This document shows positions 32,548 to 44,481 of a DNA stretch of 64,000 nucleotides, in pieces. The notes below the pieces were generated by a model. It did no database searches. It saw only the letters and a program-made list of their open reading frames with translations, and was not told the origin of the DNA. This DNA comes from Lactuca virosa. Lineage: Eukaryota > Streptophyta > Magnoliopsida > Asterales > Asteraceae. Each line of letters opens with the position of its first letter. Within the stretch, counting starts at the first letter, position 1. The stretch is from NCBI GenBank assembly GCA_928212115.1, contig CAKMRJ010003334.1:96150342-96214341 (forward strand), in the 5' to 3' direction. The translations under genes were made by a program, and so were the position numbers.

Positions 32548-33475
32548 AAATTGGATTTCGTCCTCGAAATCATTTCTTACCATTCCTTACACGCCAAACC
32601 ACTCAAATAAAATGGCCACAATCCTGTGCACACCCTAGTCTTCCCCAGGGTAACCGTGACCATCCTTCGCAAGGCCCTAGATTCTACAGATGAACGAATT
32701 CCTTGCAACAAGACCACATCTACTCCGTCTGAAATCTGTTGTCTCGAGATGGTCTGAATCCCTGACAGACCACTCATACTAAATCATTATAGATGAACCA
32801 TGTGGTGGGTGACTAAGCATTACTCAGCAATCTGTTACGCTTATCATACATGAGATCCTCAAATACCATTACTGTTGGAGACTCAAAACTGTTTGAAACA
32901 CTTATCTGCCTGAAAACACTGAACTTCCTGAAACACTAAACTGCCTGAAACACTAAACTGCCTGAAACTGTATGCTGCCACATGGCTGCTTTCCAACATC
33001 TACCGAGACCTACCCGGTCTCAATTTTTCGCCAATCATCTGAAATACCAGGTTCCAGCCCGGCTGCGGAGCCAAAGGACTCCCACTTAGTCGCCTCACAC
33101 GACTTCTGAACGAATTCCTTCTCTAGAACTAGTTGCCACTAGTTACCATGCCACTGAGGCTCTAACAACTTTCTGATCTAACCGATTGGGTCCATGCGCC
33201 GAATCCTGTCATCGTCAAATCCAAGACTAAAAGTGATTACTACATGACCAAAGGTAGCCTTAAATCACAAACGACCTCACATAGTCCATTGCTTTTCTAA
33301 TCTCATAACTATAGTGGCGCTTCTACCATCTTATCACTGGCTTAACCAGGTCTAATCCGTCTGGGAAATTCTGAAATCTAATCTGTGGATTTCCATATCC
33401 TCACTGCTACACCCGAACTGGAGGGTACTACTATTCTTTCCCGCGTCCTAACAACGCACTCACGCTATCTACCAA
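32548..33475 (-). other. 3' internal region of element Y, non-coding
   Basis: No protein motif found on either strand. It includes short repeats of CTGAAACACTGAAC/CTGCCTGAAACACTAAA (about 32885-32975). Integrase sequence expected here is absent or beyond recognition. Confidence 0.5.
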
Positions 33476-33875
33476 CCTAGGGAATGTTACGGCTACACCC
33501 GCAGACTTACAGCACTCTATCACTATCTTCTGCTAGTGAATGCTACAGCAACTCCCGCAGACTTACGACACTTTAATACTATCTGGCTACTAGTGAATGC
33601 TACGGCTACGCCCACAGACTTACAACACTCTATCACTATCTACTGCTAGTGAATGTTACGGCTACTCCCGCAGACTTACAACACTCTAATACTATTTGGT
33701 TGCTAGTGAATGTTACGGCTACACCCGCAGACTTACAACACTCTAGTACTATCTGACTGCTAGTGAATGCTACGGCTACATCCACAGACTTACAACACTC
33801 TAACACTATCTGGCTGCTAGTGAATGCTACGTCTATACCCACAGACTTACAACACTCTAACACTATCTATACTGG
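33476..33875 (-). repeat. 57-bp tandem repeat, seven copies, open on the minus strand
   Basis: Each unit reads CTAGTGAATGCTACGGCTAC, then CCGCAGACTTACAACACTCT plus about 17 bp. Because 57 is a multiple of 3, the minus strand stays open through several units (33636-33863) and would encode a 19-residue repeat around LECCKSAGVAVTFTS. No signal, start context or homologue is recognised; it is more likely a minisatellite than a gene. Confidence 0.85.
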
Positions 33876-33939
33876 ATCGAACACGCGCTTGACCCGCACT
33901 CAGCTGAACTCATGTCCTGACTGGAATCCCCAACCTGAT

Positions 33940-35616
33940 TGGAACGACGTAAATTTTAAAACAATTTTTCATTTTTCAAACACAATAAAACTTATATAAT
34001 ATTCTCAAAATCTCATGTGTATCAAATGTCATCACAATAAAACATATCCCATAATTTCAAAAACATAATCCTCTGCCAGTGTGTACAAATTATGCTGGCG
34101 CCTTCCCGTGATCCTCGGTAGTACCTGAAACACATATCACATAACACGGTAAGCATAAATGCTTAGTGAGTTCCCCAAAATACCACATCCACGTATTAGC
34201 CTCTCGAGGCTATAGCATCGCATGACCTTCCGGTCAATGTGTCTCAGTGGGACCTTCCGGTCCCACAGCTCTGGTATACCTTCCGGCCCTACCATGCCTT
34301 GCCTTCCGGCCCCAACTCTGTTTGCCTTCCGGCCCAATTCATTCAGCATATACATATCACAGTAAACATCTCACATAAGTCACATAACTCATACAAATAC
34401 ATAAGACCTTCCGGTCACACATAGTTACCATTCTAGGTAAAGTATAGTGAGAAGACTTGCCTCGTAAGATGTCTAGTAAACTCTCATGCTCGATATCCTC
34501 ATTCTAGCCTCCGCCTAGCATAATGATAATAATTCTAATCAATACTCTCTTTACATCCTCATCTCTATAGAATGGGTAGAAGACCATTCTACCCCTCCCT
34601 GACCCCTCATAATCAGTTTGACCAAACCCTAAGGTCAACTGAAGTCAACTCCAGTCAACGGTCCAATTTTGACCAGACTCGCCGAGTGCACCCTTGTGAC
34701 TCGTCGAGTCCACTTATTTCCTCAGAAGTCTCGTGAAATTCCAGCTCAGCTCGTCGAGTTGACCCCTAACTCGTCGAGCTATCGCATGATTCAGCTCTGT
34801 GGGGCAAACCCTAACCAACTTGTTGAGTCGGCTCATTGACTCGACGAGTTCATTCAGACCAAATGTGTATTCAGACGATTTCAATCAGATCTATCACTCC
34901 AAACACTAGATCTATCATCTTAAGGCTCAATAATCACGTAAAGCTTCGATCTTTACGTTCATATATGAGGTTATTGCTCTAAAATGCTAATACATGTCTT
35001 TCATAATTGATTAAGCCCAAATACCCTCATATGGATGAATAAAGCTGGAACATCTAAACTCTAAGGACCTCACAAGGTCCAGATCTGAGGTCTAGACTTC
35101 TGGATAACCCATGCTACTCAAAAACCCAACCAAAATGACAAAAGCCCTAAATTTTCATAGATATGAGATCCAACTAAATAGATGAGAAAGGTATGGGCTT
35201 TTTACCTTCCAGAGAAGCTCTTTGAGAAGAAATGCTAGATCCCACAGCCTCATCCCACTCCTTACTTGAAGCTCACTCCTCTTATTCCAAAAAGGTCCAT
35301 CAAAACACTTGATACAAGCTCAAGGACTCTCTCTTAGCTTCCATGGCCGCCTAGGGTTTCACACAGGAGAGTTGATCAGAAGATGAACCGCAAATGAGGC
35401 TATAAGTGCCTTTAAATAGGTCACAGACCCGAAAGTTTAGGGTTTTCTTCACCAGCGCTGACTCGGCGAGTCGAAACACAGACTCGTCGAGTCAGCTCAT
35501 TATTCCTCGTCACCCAACGCGACTCTACTCGACGAGTTGAGGCACTAACTCGTCAAGTCGCCCATGAAACTCATTATTACAATAGAAATGTTATACCCCG
35601 GAACCAGGATGTTACA
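33940..35616 (-). repeat. Solo LTR 'Z' (Ty3/Gypsy) with TSD CTGAT
   Basis: 1677 bp from TGGAACGACG to GGATGTTACA, flanked by CTGAT at 33935-33939 and 35617-35621. It has no internal domain, so it is a solo LTR left by LTR-LTR recombination. In minus-strand sense it carries an ACTCG(C/T)CGAGT array (34675-34850, 35455-35560), a CCTTCCGG(T/C)CC minisatellite (34225-34410) and the splice-acceptor-like block (34115-34180). Confidence 0.92.
34225..34415 (-). repeat. CCTTCCGGCCC minisatellite in LTR Z
   Basis: Six to seven copies of (A/G)CCTTCCGG(T/C)CC at 20-30 bp spacing, next to the conserved splice-acceptor-like block, as in other LTRs here. Confidence 0.75.
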
Positions 35617-36707
35617 CTGATTCCCTAAGGCTTGCTAGCAAACATTACGGGAACGCGATCCCCTTATTGGTAAGTTTTTCCGAACTTCCATCTCACACTA
35701 TCCTCAAACCATACAGCCGCTTGAGATGTCTTCCTTCTTGACAAGGATGCGAAACTTATCCCGGTTTCAAAACTGCTCCTACTTCTGAATCCTTGGATGA
35801 TTCTCCCCCACTTTGATTCAACTAACGTCTTACAACACACCATACCAGAAGGATTCTCAATCCTTCTTACCATTTTATGCCTAATCTGCTGAAACCACGC
35901 TTACCATTGCTAGTGTTTCAATACTAGCCAGTCCAAAAGATCACACCACCTCCAAGGACCCGGATAAATCTCCAATAATAACCCGCTAAACCCAGGAAGC
36001 TCCGAATCTCAGTTGGAGACCTCGGAATCTCCCACTGCACCACGGCCTCTATCTTGGCCGGATCGACTAGTACACCCTTCTGGTTGACAGGGTGCCCAAG
36101 GAATTGCACCCCGCGCAACCAGAATTCACAATTGGAGAACCTTGCGAAAATTCTCTCCCTCCTCAAAGTCTATAGCACCTCCCTTAGGTGCTTCTCGTGC
36201 TGCTCCTCAGTCTTGGAATAACCCAAGATGACGTTGTACTTTCCCAATCCCGTAATCTGGGGAATTGCTCTATCACTATTCATTGATGCTTCTCGGTATG
36301 CAATTGGCATATGACATCTCTTGAAATATAATTCAGACACAAACCGAGGATAAATCAGGGTCACACTTACTCAAATCCTTGGAACGCAAGGCTCCCTTGT
36401 GCAGTTTCTCGCAAGTGTTGCACCGAATCTGGTCCTGCTGGTCTTTCGAAAGCTAATCCTAAATCTAGGTTCTTCTCCCAAGACCCTCCATACAGCAACT
36501 TGTATGGTTCCCTCTTACAAATGTTGCTCCAAGTTCATATCCCGTCCCAAGCTCTAGAAGTCATTACCATTCAGGGTCTTGCCCCCAAGATACTCATGAT
36601 CTCCCTGTTATCATTCTACGTATGTTTGATAAACTTACCTTCTTCATTTCCTCACTGCTGCTATGTGGTTACCATATAAGCTCCTTCCGGACTTGGCAGT
36701 GATCTCT
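35617..36707 (-). pseudogene. Element Y relic: C-terminal gag and RT fragment
   Basis: Read leftwards from 36707: VAEITAK (gag), then CNTCEKLHKGAL (zinc-finger remnant near 36410), then YSKTEEQHEKHLREVL (RT, about 36220-36170), then LRRERIFARFSNCEFWL and FLGLAGYYWRFI (RT connection, 36170-35960). The protease and the catalytic RT motifs are missing, and frames shift repeatedly. The 36707 end joins the target-site duplication GCCAC of LTR X; the gag N-terminal part continues beyond both X LTR copies. Confidence 0.75.
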
Positions 36708-36712
36708 GCCAC
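36708..36712 (+). repeat. Target-site duplication GCCAC of LTR X
   Basis: GCCAC occurs before LTR X copy 1 (36708-36712), after it (38172-38176), and after LTR X copy 2 (51372-51376). The two copies around copy 1 make it look like a clean solo LTR. Confidence 0.85.
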
Positions 36713-38171
36713 TGTAACACACATAAATTTGAGCCAAATTATCAAACATTTAATCATTCAAAACATTATGTTCATTAAACTCGTTTTCAAACTAGTTTAA
36801 ACATCAGAGTATCCCCCAGAACCATATCATATAAATCATAAAACATGAGGAGCGGTTACGATCACACCTTCGCCTTGCCACGATTCCTGAAGTACCTGAA
36901 ACAATACACTGAAACTGTAAGCCCGAAAGCTTAGTGAGTTACCCCCAAAATACCAAAATCACCAAAATACCCTTGGAAGTCAAACTGGTCAACTCTTGGT
37001 CAAAGTCAAAGTCCTCAGTCAAAGTCAACCTCCCTGACTGACTCTACTCGTCGATTCGACCCGTCGACTCGTCGAGTCCCTATACTCAGAAATCCCATAA
37101 CCCGAGTCTACTTGCCGAGTCACCCCAGACTCGTCGAGTCAACGATCTCCGAGTCCCATCCTGTCCAACTCACTGAGTCACCCCTCGACTCACTGATCTG
37201 CGTCTTAACCAAAAGGGGTTAGGGGTTCTGCGACCAGACTCGCCGAGTCCAAGAACGACTCGCCGAGTCAACGAACTCTCAATAGACTCGCCGAGTTGTT
37301 CTTCCAACTCGTCGAGTCCAAGCTCATCATCATAAGACTCGCCGTGTCACCCATGCGACTCGCCGAGTTACTATGTGACTCACAGTCTGATCTCTAGCCC
37401 GACTCGCCGAGTCATCTCCCAGACTCGTCGAGTCCATACGTGCATTCCCAAAATCTCGAGACACAGAGCTACTCCTTTGCTCCAAACAATAGATCGGGGT
37501 CTCTAGAGTCCATTAGCAACATAAAGTTGCTACCTTTACGTGCTTTTTGCCCCATAATACCAAAAACCAAGCTAGAAAGGGACTTAACTCTTGGGGAAAG
37601 GCTTTTGCATAGCAACCAAAAGGGCTTTCTGCATCTTTGATCCAAATAGAGCTCAGATCTGGAGTTTCAACTCCAGATTCTAACTATACACGAGATCTCA
37701 TCATATCATCTCCAAACAAGCCCTAAAACTTCCAGACAATGGATCTAGAAAGGGGGAAGCCAAGGAAACGATTCATTACTCCAAAACGACTCCTGCTGAA
37801 GAGTAATCTGAATCTCCACACAAATCTCCTTGATCCAAGCTTCTTGATCTTCAGATCTCTCACAAAACCTTAACAATGCTCCAATTTGCTTTCCAGCTCT
37901 CACTCACGATTCTAGGGTTCTGGGTCTCAAAGGGGGCTAAGGGAGCTGAGGGGAGGACATTAAGTCTTTAATAGGGTGGCACCCCGAAGATTAGTGTTTT
38001 CCTCGACCAGCACTGACTCGTCGAGTCCAGCCGCCGAAGCCGAGTCAGGCCACTAACCGTGCCACGCACCCGCTTCGACTCGGCGAGTCAAGAGACCTAC
38101 TCGCCGAGTCCCTTCCTTTATTTTCACTTAGCACCCTTCGGTTCTTGCTTCTGAACTTGGGATGTTTTACA
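36713..38171 (-). repeat. LTR 'X' copy 1 (solo LTR structure)
   Basis: 1459 bp, from TGTAACACACATAAATTTGAG to GGGATGTTTTACA, flanked on both sides by GCCAC within Y gag. In minus-strand sense it holds at least ten ACTCG(C/T)CGAGT palindromes (37040-37440 and 38005-38115) and the splice-acceptor-like block (36890-36950). It is near-identical to copy 2 at 49891-51371 apart from small indels. Confidence 0.9.
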
Positions 38172-38857
38172 GCCACAGTCTCAGTCGTCTGGTGGGAATC
38201 TAACAATTATTGCGCAATGCTGCGCCTCAATCGCTGGGCACACTCTGCCCAGAATCTGGCCTAAAAGTATCCATGACATAGCATCAACTGCTCATCACTC
38301 AACTCACTACCACCCTTCCTATCAATCTCGTGCCTATCCCCTCAGGATACAGGAAGTAAGTCAATCTTGTCTCCTTTCGAGACAATGTCTGGTACAAAAG
38401 CGTGGCGACATCTGCCCAACCATTGCTGCTAAAAATGGGGTCCCCTAAACCCCCATAACAATCTGAAGCTTCACAAGCTCTGAACTCCGCAACATCAAGT
38501 ACGCGTCCCTATCATGACTAACATCTCAGTGCGGAATGCACTCTGCCTCTCATCACAAATCTCTAAATTGCTTTCCTTGATCACGGAGTTGATCATGATT
38601 TGCGTACTCTCAGATAGAATGAACTCCCTCATCGACCACCAAGCTGCCTGGCTACAGAGTCCGAGCTTGATCCTTCGTGGACACCAGAACTACATCTGGT
38701 AAACCACGTGCGTACTTTACTCAGAAATATACCATCACAATCACCACAATACTCGTCAAGGCTCGAGGGATCTCGCACCCTACAAGTTCCCTGGTCTTAT
38801 CTCAGCCTTCCTTGATTCGAGTACGGATCCTCTGCTTTCAGTAGTACGGGCCCATAC
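38172..38857 (-). pseudogene. gag: Element Y gag N-terminal relic, duplicated copy 1
   Basis: Degenerate gag in broken frames, 5' part, running from the Copia insertion at 38857 to LTR X. It is the same sequence as 51372-52064 with additional small deletions. The Copia element (38858-46543) interrupts it at CATAC, and its leader continues at 46544-46945. Confidence 0.65.
38853..38857 (+). repeat. Target-site duplication CATAC of the minus-strand Copia element
   Basis: CATAC here and at 46544-46548 flank the two Copia LTRs. The uninterrupted target can be read in the paralogous copy near 52070 (GGGCCCATACTACC). Confidence 0.95.
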
Positions 38858-39620
38858 TGATGGGTTTTGAGCATTCTAACACTCCTATGGTGTACATGCA
38901 ACCCTAGAAACCTTGGATCTATGTTTGACTAAGATACATGCAAATAATTATTTTTCCAAGGTTCTTATCCTATCTAGCATGGCATGGGGAACTTGAATCA
39001 AATAAAGCTAGTAGAATTACTTACCTTGTAGTTGTAGTTGATTGCTTGGAGTTTTAGAGCCTAGCACCAATAGTGTGGATGCCTCAAATGGAAATCACAA
39101 ATCACCACAAACTTGGAACTTTGAGAGAATAGTAATCACCTTCTTGAAATTGGCCCTCTTACTTTACTCACCACAACTAGTGTGATTTCAAGAACCAAAG
39201 CCTCCTTTATATAGTGTGGTGGATTAGGGTTACATTCATGTAAACCCTAATACCCATGTCTTTTCATTTCCATGAGATCCATGGGTTAAAGCTCCATGGA
39301 GTATCCATGGACTTTCCATGCAAGCCTAGCCCATTCCAAATAAGCATTAGCCCACACTATATAAATACAAGAGCCCATATTTAATTAGTCATACTTTTGA
39401 TCTCTAAATTAATTCTAGATTAATTATAGATCAATACTAATTAAATAATATGATTATATTAATATATTAGGACTTATAATATATTAATAAATCATAACTT
39501 ATACTATTCTCAAACGATTATCCATAAATTGTTCGGGTGAAGTGCAACCCAAATGGACCATGCCGGGTCGGGTCAAGTACATACCAAATATAGTTATGGA
39601 CTTAGACACTATATCCAACA
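38858..39620 (-). repeat. 3' LTR of the minus-strand Copia element
   Basis: 763 bp, from TGATGGGTTTTGAGC to TATCCAACA; in sense orientation it starts TGTTGGATATAGTGTC. A TATATAAAGGAGGC promoter-like box lies near 39207-39221 (minus strand). It differs from the 5' LTR by scattered single-base indels. Confidence 0.95.
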
Positions 39621-39635
39621 GTCTCCCACTTGGAT
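39621..39635 (-). other. Polypurine tract of the Copia element
   Basis: Minus strand CCAAGTGGGAGAC immediately precedes the 3' LTR. Confidence 0.88.
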
Positions 39636-40451
39636 AAGTCTAATAACTATAGTTGCAAGTATGACTTCAGGAACCGATCAGCAATCGTAGCTCTTTAAAC
39701 TCTGTTGAACTATGAAGCGCCATTTTAGATAAGTGATCATATAATCCTCTGTTCTAGATATCAGCCGGACAAATACATGGAACATGGTCTTGCTTATTGT
39801 CCAGCATTGTTTCCCGATTTCCGATTTGTTTGACATAGAACTTAACTGAACACATCATTTAGTTCTGACCGGGCCCGGTACATAGGTCAAAACAAAATCA
39901 TCGAGGGGGCCCAGATATCGCTTCTAATCCTAGAAGGAACAGATAAACTTCGACTCATATGTTTGCTCTACTACTTGTTGAATTACACACAAAAGCACGG
40001 TTTATAACATCGAGTTACCAATGCGTTTTCGTGCAATCAATGCATAACCAACTCATAGGCAACAAATCATATCTCTAGGTTTGAAGACTTATATGATATT
40101 ACCGTCTCACGATCACTCGAGATAAATTCCATGAAGTGATACAAGTGAGCGTGGGTTGAATCCAATACTCAGAACTTATGAGCACTCATGAGTGTGTAGC
40201 CCCGCTTTGTCTAACATCTTAGACCTCTACAAGCCAACCCATGACAGTCTTGATTCATATCTACTTCCAACATATGACCGACTGTGGAGAGTTTGAATAA
40301 TATGATATAAACCATAACATAATTATTTTGGAAGTCAAAACATGCAAAAAGAAATAATAGTAAACGATTGACAAGAGATAGCAACACTTTACTCATAAAT
40401 AACAGCTTTTATTTATCATCAAATGTCAATTACATTTTACAAATTTCAAGA
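39636..40451 (-). other. 3' untranslated region of the Copia element
   Basis: About 800 bp between the RNase H stop and the polypurine tract, without any recognised domain. Confidence 0.6.
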
Positions 40452-43334
40452 TTATCTAACTACTAAACTAATATCATCCTTCAGCCCTATGCTCCGAGCA
40501 TGCTGGAGATGCTTAGCCCGAGTCAGTCCCTTCGTGAGGGGATCTGCTGGGTTCTCATCCGATGATACCCTCTTTGCCACGAGGATTCCTTCTTCTATTC
40601 GATGTCTAATGAAGTGATATTTTCTGTCAATGTGTCTGGATCTCCCATGATCTCTTGGTTCCTTGGCTAAGGCAACCGCACTATTGCTGTCACAGAAAAT
40701 CTCCATTGGCTCCTTTATAGCTGGTACAACTCCAAGGTCTCCGATGAAGTTCTTTAGCCATATAGCCTCCTTTGCTGCCTCGCTTGTTGCTATATACTCT
40801 GATTCACAAGTGGAATCAGCCACTGTCTCCTGCTTGGAACTTTTCCAAGTAATTGCCCCTCCGTTTAGAGTAAAGACCCAGCCCGACTGAGAGCGGAAAT
40901 TATCCCTGTCAGTCTGAAAGCTAGCATCAATGTACCCTACAACTCTCAAGTCCTCACTGCCACCGAGGGTAAGGACCCAGTCCTTAGTCCTCCGTAGGTA
41001 CTTGAGGATATTCTTTACCGCAGTCCAGTGTGCCTTGCCAGGGTTCCCCTGATACCTGCTAACCATGCTCAAAGCAAAGGCTACATCAGGTCGAGTACAC
41101 GTCATAGCATACATGATCGATCCTACAGCTGAAGCATAAGGTATTCGACTCATTTCTGCTATCTCAGCCTCAGTACTAGGGCTTTGTGTCTTACTCAATC
41201 TGGCGTTACTCTGGATGGGTAACTCTCCTTTCTTGGAGTTATGCATGTTGAACCTTTTCAACACTTTGTCCACATAGGTGCTTTGACTAAGTCCAATTAG
41301 TCTTTTACTCCTGTTTCTCAAAATCCTTATCCCTAGGATATAGGCAGCTTCTCCAAGGTCCTTCATAGCGAAACACTTCCCAAGCCAGGACTTTACTTCG
41401 TGCAGGGTTGGGATGTCATTTCCTATGAGTAGTATGTCATCCACATACAGTACCAAAAAGCTGACTATACTCCCACTAGCCTTGATATAGACACAAGATT
41501 CATCTTCACTCCTTGAAAAGCCAAATTCTTTGATTTTCTCATCAAAGCAAAGATTCCATCTGCGAGGTGCCTGTTTTAATCCATAAATGGATTTCTCGAG
41601 CTTACACACTCTACTGGGGTACTCTGTACTGACAAAACCCTCTGGCTGAACCATGTAAACATCTTCAGCCAACTTTCCATTAGGGAAAGCGGTTTTGACA
41701 TCCATTTGCCATATTTCATAATCATGAAATGCAGCAATGGCTAACAGAACCCTAATAGACTTAATCTTGGCCACTGGTGGTGAAAAGGTCTCATCATAAT
41801 CAACTCCGGAGTTTGAGAATAACCCTTTGCAACCAGTCGTGCCTTATAAGTGTGTACATTACCATCCATGTCGGTCTTCTTCTTGAAGATCCATTTGCAC
41901 CCAACTATCTTACGATCAGGTACATTGTCAACCAAGTTCCAAACTTGATTGTCATACATGGACTGTATCTCGCTATCCATAGCCTCTTTCCATTTAGCAG
42001 CCTCAGGGCCTGCCATGGCTTCCGTGTAGCTGTTAGGCTCATCCAGATTTACCAGTGTGTTATCACTGATAAGTGTCTCACCTTCTGTAGTAATATGAAA
42101 ACCATAATAATGCTCAGGTGCATTCCTAACTCTGGTGGAACGCCTCAGAGGTATAGATTCTTCAGTCGGCTCAACAGGAGTTTTCTCCTCAGGTTGAGGG
42201 CTAGGGTTTGAGGTTCCTTCACCACTTGACTCTTGAATTTCCTCAAGGTCAATTTGCCTCCCACTGTCTCCTTGGCTCATGAATTCTCTCTCTCGAAAGA
42301 AGAATCCTCTTCTTGCTACAAAGACCACATTATCACTGGGTCTGTAGAAGATGTAACCAAAGGATTTATGTGGGTAGCCGATGAAAATACACCTTTCGCT
42401 TCGGGGTTCGAGCTTATCGTGAGTCTCGCGTCTCACGAAAGCCTTGCAACCCCAAATCTTGATGTGGTCTAGATTGGGAACTTTTCCAGTCCACACCTCG
42501 TAAGGTGTTTTGGCAACCTTCTTTGTAGGGACTAGATTAAGGATATGGGCGGCAGTCTCTAAGGCTACCCCCAAAATGAGATTGGTAGCGAAGCTCGACT
42601 CATCATGGAACGAACCATGTCCAACAAGGTCCGATTGCGCCTCTCAGCTACACCATTCAACTGTGGTGTCCTAGGAGGTGTCAATTGTGAGACAATCCCA
42701 CATTCCTTAAGATAGTCAAGGAACTCAGTACTAAGATACTCACCACCACGATCGGATCGAAGCATCTTAATGTTCCTGCCCAACTGATTCCACTTCTTGC
42801 TTAAACTCTTTGAATTTCTCAAAGGTTTCTGACTTATGCTGATTAGGTAGACATATCCATATCTACTAAAATCATCAGTAAAAGTCACATAGAACCGATT
42901 AGCATCTCTTGTGGCGGTTCTGAAGGGTCCACACACATCCGTGTGTATGAGGTCCAACAAACCTTCACCCCTAGCACAAGTGCCAGTAAAAGGTGACTTT
43001 GTCATTTTACCAAGCAAACAAGATTCACAACTATATCTGACTTTAGGTCAAATGACTCCAAGACTCCATCCTTTTGGAGTTGGCCTATGCGTTTCTTGCT
43101 TACATGTCCAAGACGACAATGCCATAAGGATGCTTTATCTAAGCTAGTGGAAGAGTTAATACACAATACATTATTTCCTATATTATCTACAACAGATACA
43201 GTTTCATACACGCCATCACAAGGTAATGCTTTAAAATAAAGAACATTATTAAAGAAAGCATCAATACTACCATTATTATTATCAAAATAAAAGGTAAAAC
43301 CTTGTTTTATACAATGCATGAAAGGAAATAACAT
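40452..43334 (-). pseudogene. pol: Copia pol: GAG-preintegrase, integrase, RT, RNase H (few frameshifts)
   Basis: In sense order: pre-integrase HCRLGHVSKKRI (near 43100); integrase with HTDVCGPF, FTDDFSRYGYVYL and SDRGGEYLS, giving the D-D-E residues, and PQLNGVAERRNRTLLDM; the linker region KIWGCKAFVRR, RCIFIGYP; RT with WKEAMDSEIQS, KWIFKKKTD, YKARLVAKGYSQTP; then, after a frameshift near 41805, WQMDVKTAFPNGKL, YGLKQAPRRWN and the catalytic LYVDDILLIGND; RNase H with SGWVFTLNGGAITWKSSKQ and CDSNSAVALAKEPRDHGRSRHID. Frame breaks are seen near 43010, 42570 and 41805 only. The 440-residue final frame (41774-40452) is uninterrupted. These proteins would reverse-transcribe and integrate the element. 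Confidence 0.93.
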
Positions 43335-43419
43335 TTCTTGCCATTTCTGGCGAATAATAACATTTATTCAAATCTAATGTAAACCCACTATTTAGCACTA
43401 AGGAATAAATCCTATCTTG

Positions 43420-44481
43420 GTGACAGGTGAAGCTTTCCTGTTTCCCATGATCAAGTTTATCTTTCCCTGCTCCACATTCTCACTTCTTTTTAGTCCCTGC
43501 AAATCACAACATATGTGAATACCACAACCTGTATCAAGGACCCAAGACTAGAATGAGGTGAGTTATAGACAATATAGTGTATATACCTGCATGGTTGGGT
43601 TTTACTTTCCCATCCTTCAATCTTGCTGGTACTTTGGCAGCAGTTTCGCTTCCAGTGCGACTTTTCATGGCAATAGAAGCATTCAGCCTCATTAGGTTAG
43701 CAGAAGGAGTGACAAACCTTTCTTGGTTTGCTTGAAGAGGAGCCTTCAAGGGTCTTACCCTTGGTACCTTAGAAGGGTTCTTTCTCTTCTTCCCTTTGCC
43801 ATGCCGATTGCCAAGACATTGGCCGCAGTTGGAGTAGGAGTAGGAGTAGTAACAACCGACTTACCCTTTAGACCACTTTCGGCGGTCTTCAAGAGTCCTT
43901 GAAGTTTGCTGAGGGTGGACTTCTTCCTTGTTCATGTGATATGTCATGCGGAATTGATCATACACGATGGCAAGGAGTGCAAAATGATGTCTATTGCTAA
44001 CTCCTCAGGGAAGTTCACATTCAGCTTCAGTAAACGGTCCACATACCTTGCATTTTCTGCATGTGGCCCGTGATGGGTTACCATCCTTCATTCGGGTTGT
44101 TATCATGGAGGAGATTATTTCATATCGCTCTTGACGAGCACTTGATGGTAGCGGTCCATCAAGTCCTGGTGCATCTCAAAAGGATAATAGTCCTCATAGG
44201 ACTTTTGGAGCCCGCTGTCATGGTGGCCATCATGATGCATGCCACTTTTGTAGCATCTCTTCATGTACCTCATATTCAGCAAGCTCTTCAGGAGTAGCAG
44301 TTGGCTCGGGTACCTCAGCTCCTTGTCGAGAACATATTCTTTGTTCTCATACCGAGTGACCATCCTGATGTTTCTGATCCAATCTGTAAAGTTGGACCCA
44401 TCAAAGATGACTCTCCCACAAGATTCATGAGAGAGAAGGAGCTAGTAGGGTTTGAGCCAGAAGCATTGTTATTGGAAGACA
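43420..44481 (-). pseudogene. gag: Copia gag and protease, frame-broken
   Basis: The ATG at 44481 starts MSSNNNASGSNPTSSFSLMN. The frame then shifts, but FDGSNFTDWIRNIRMVTRYENKEYVLD (shown here only as a landmark, near 44400) marks the UBN2-type Gag. LQKSYEDYYPFEMHQ and a stop follow near 44115. A zinc knuckle is seen as ECFYCHEKSHWKRNC near 43690-43650, and the protease active site as VLDTGCGIHICCD (codons for DTG at 43527-43535). At least three frameshifts prevent a complete Gag. Confidence 0.75.

Noticed and set aside
33636..33863. Short gene for a 19-residue repeat protein
   Set aside because: Period is a multiple of three in a tandem minisatellite; no start context, signal or homologue. 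Kept only as a finding.
33476..33875. CRISPR-like array
   Set aside because: Units are contiguous tandem repeats without unique spacers, in a plant genome.
41777..42472. + strand frames opposite Copia pol
   Set aside because: Shadow frames of the minus-strand integrase-RT gene.
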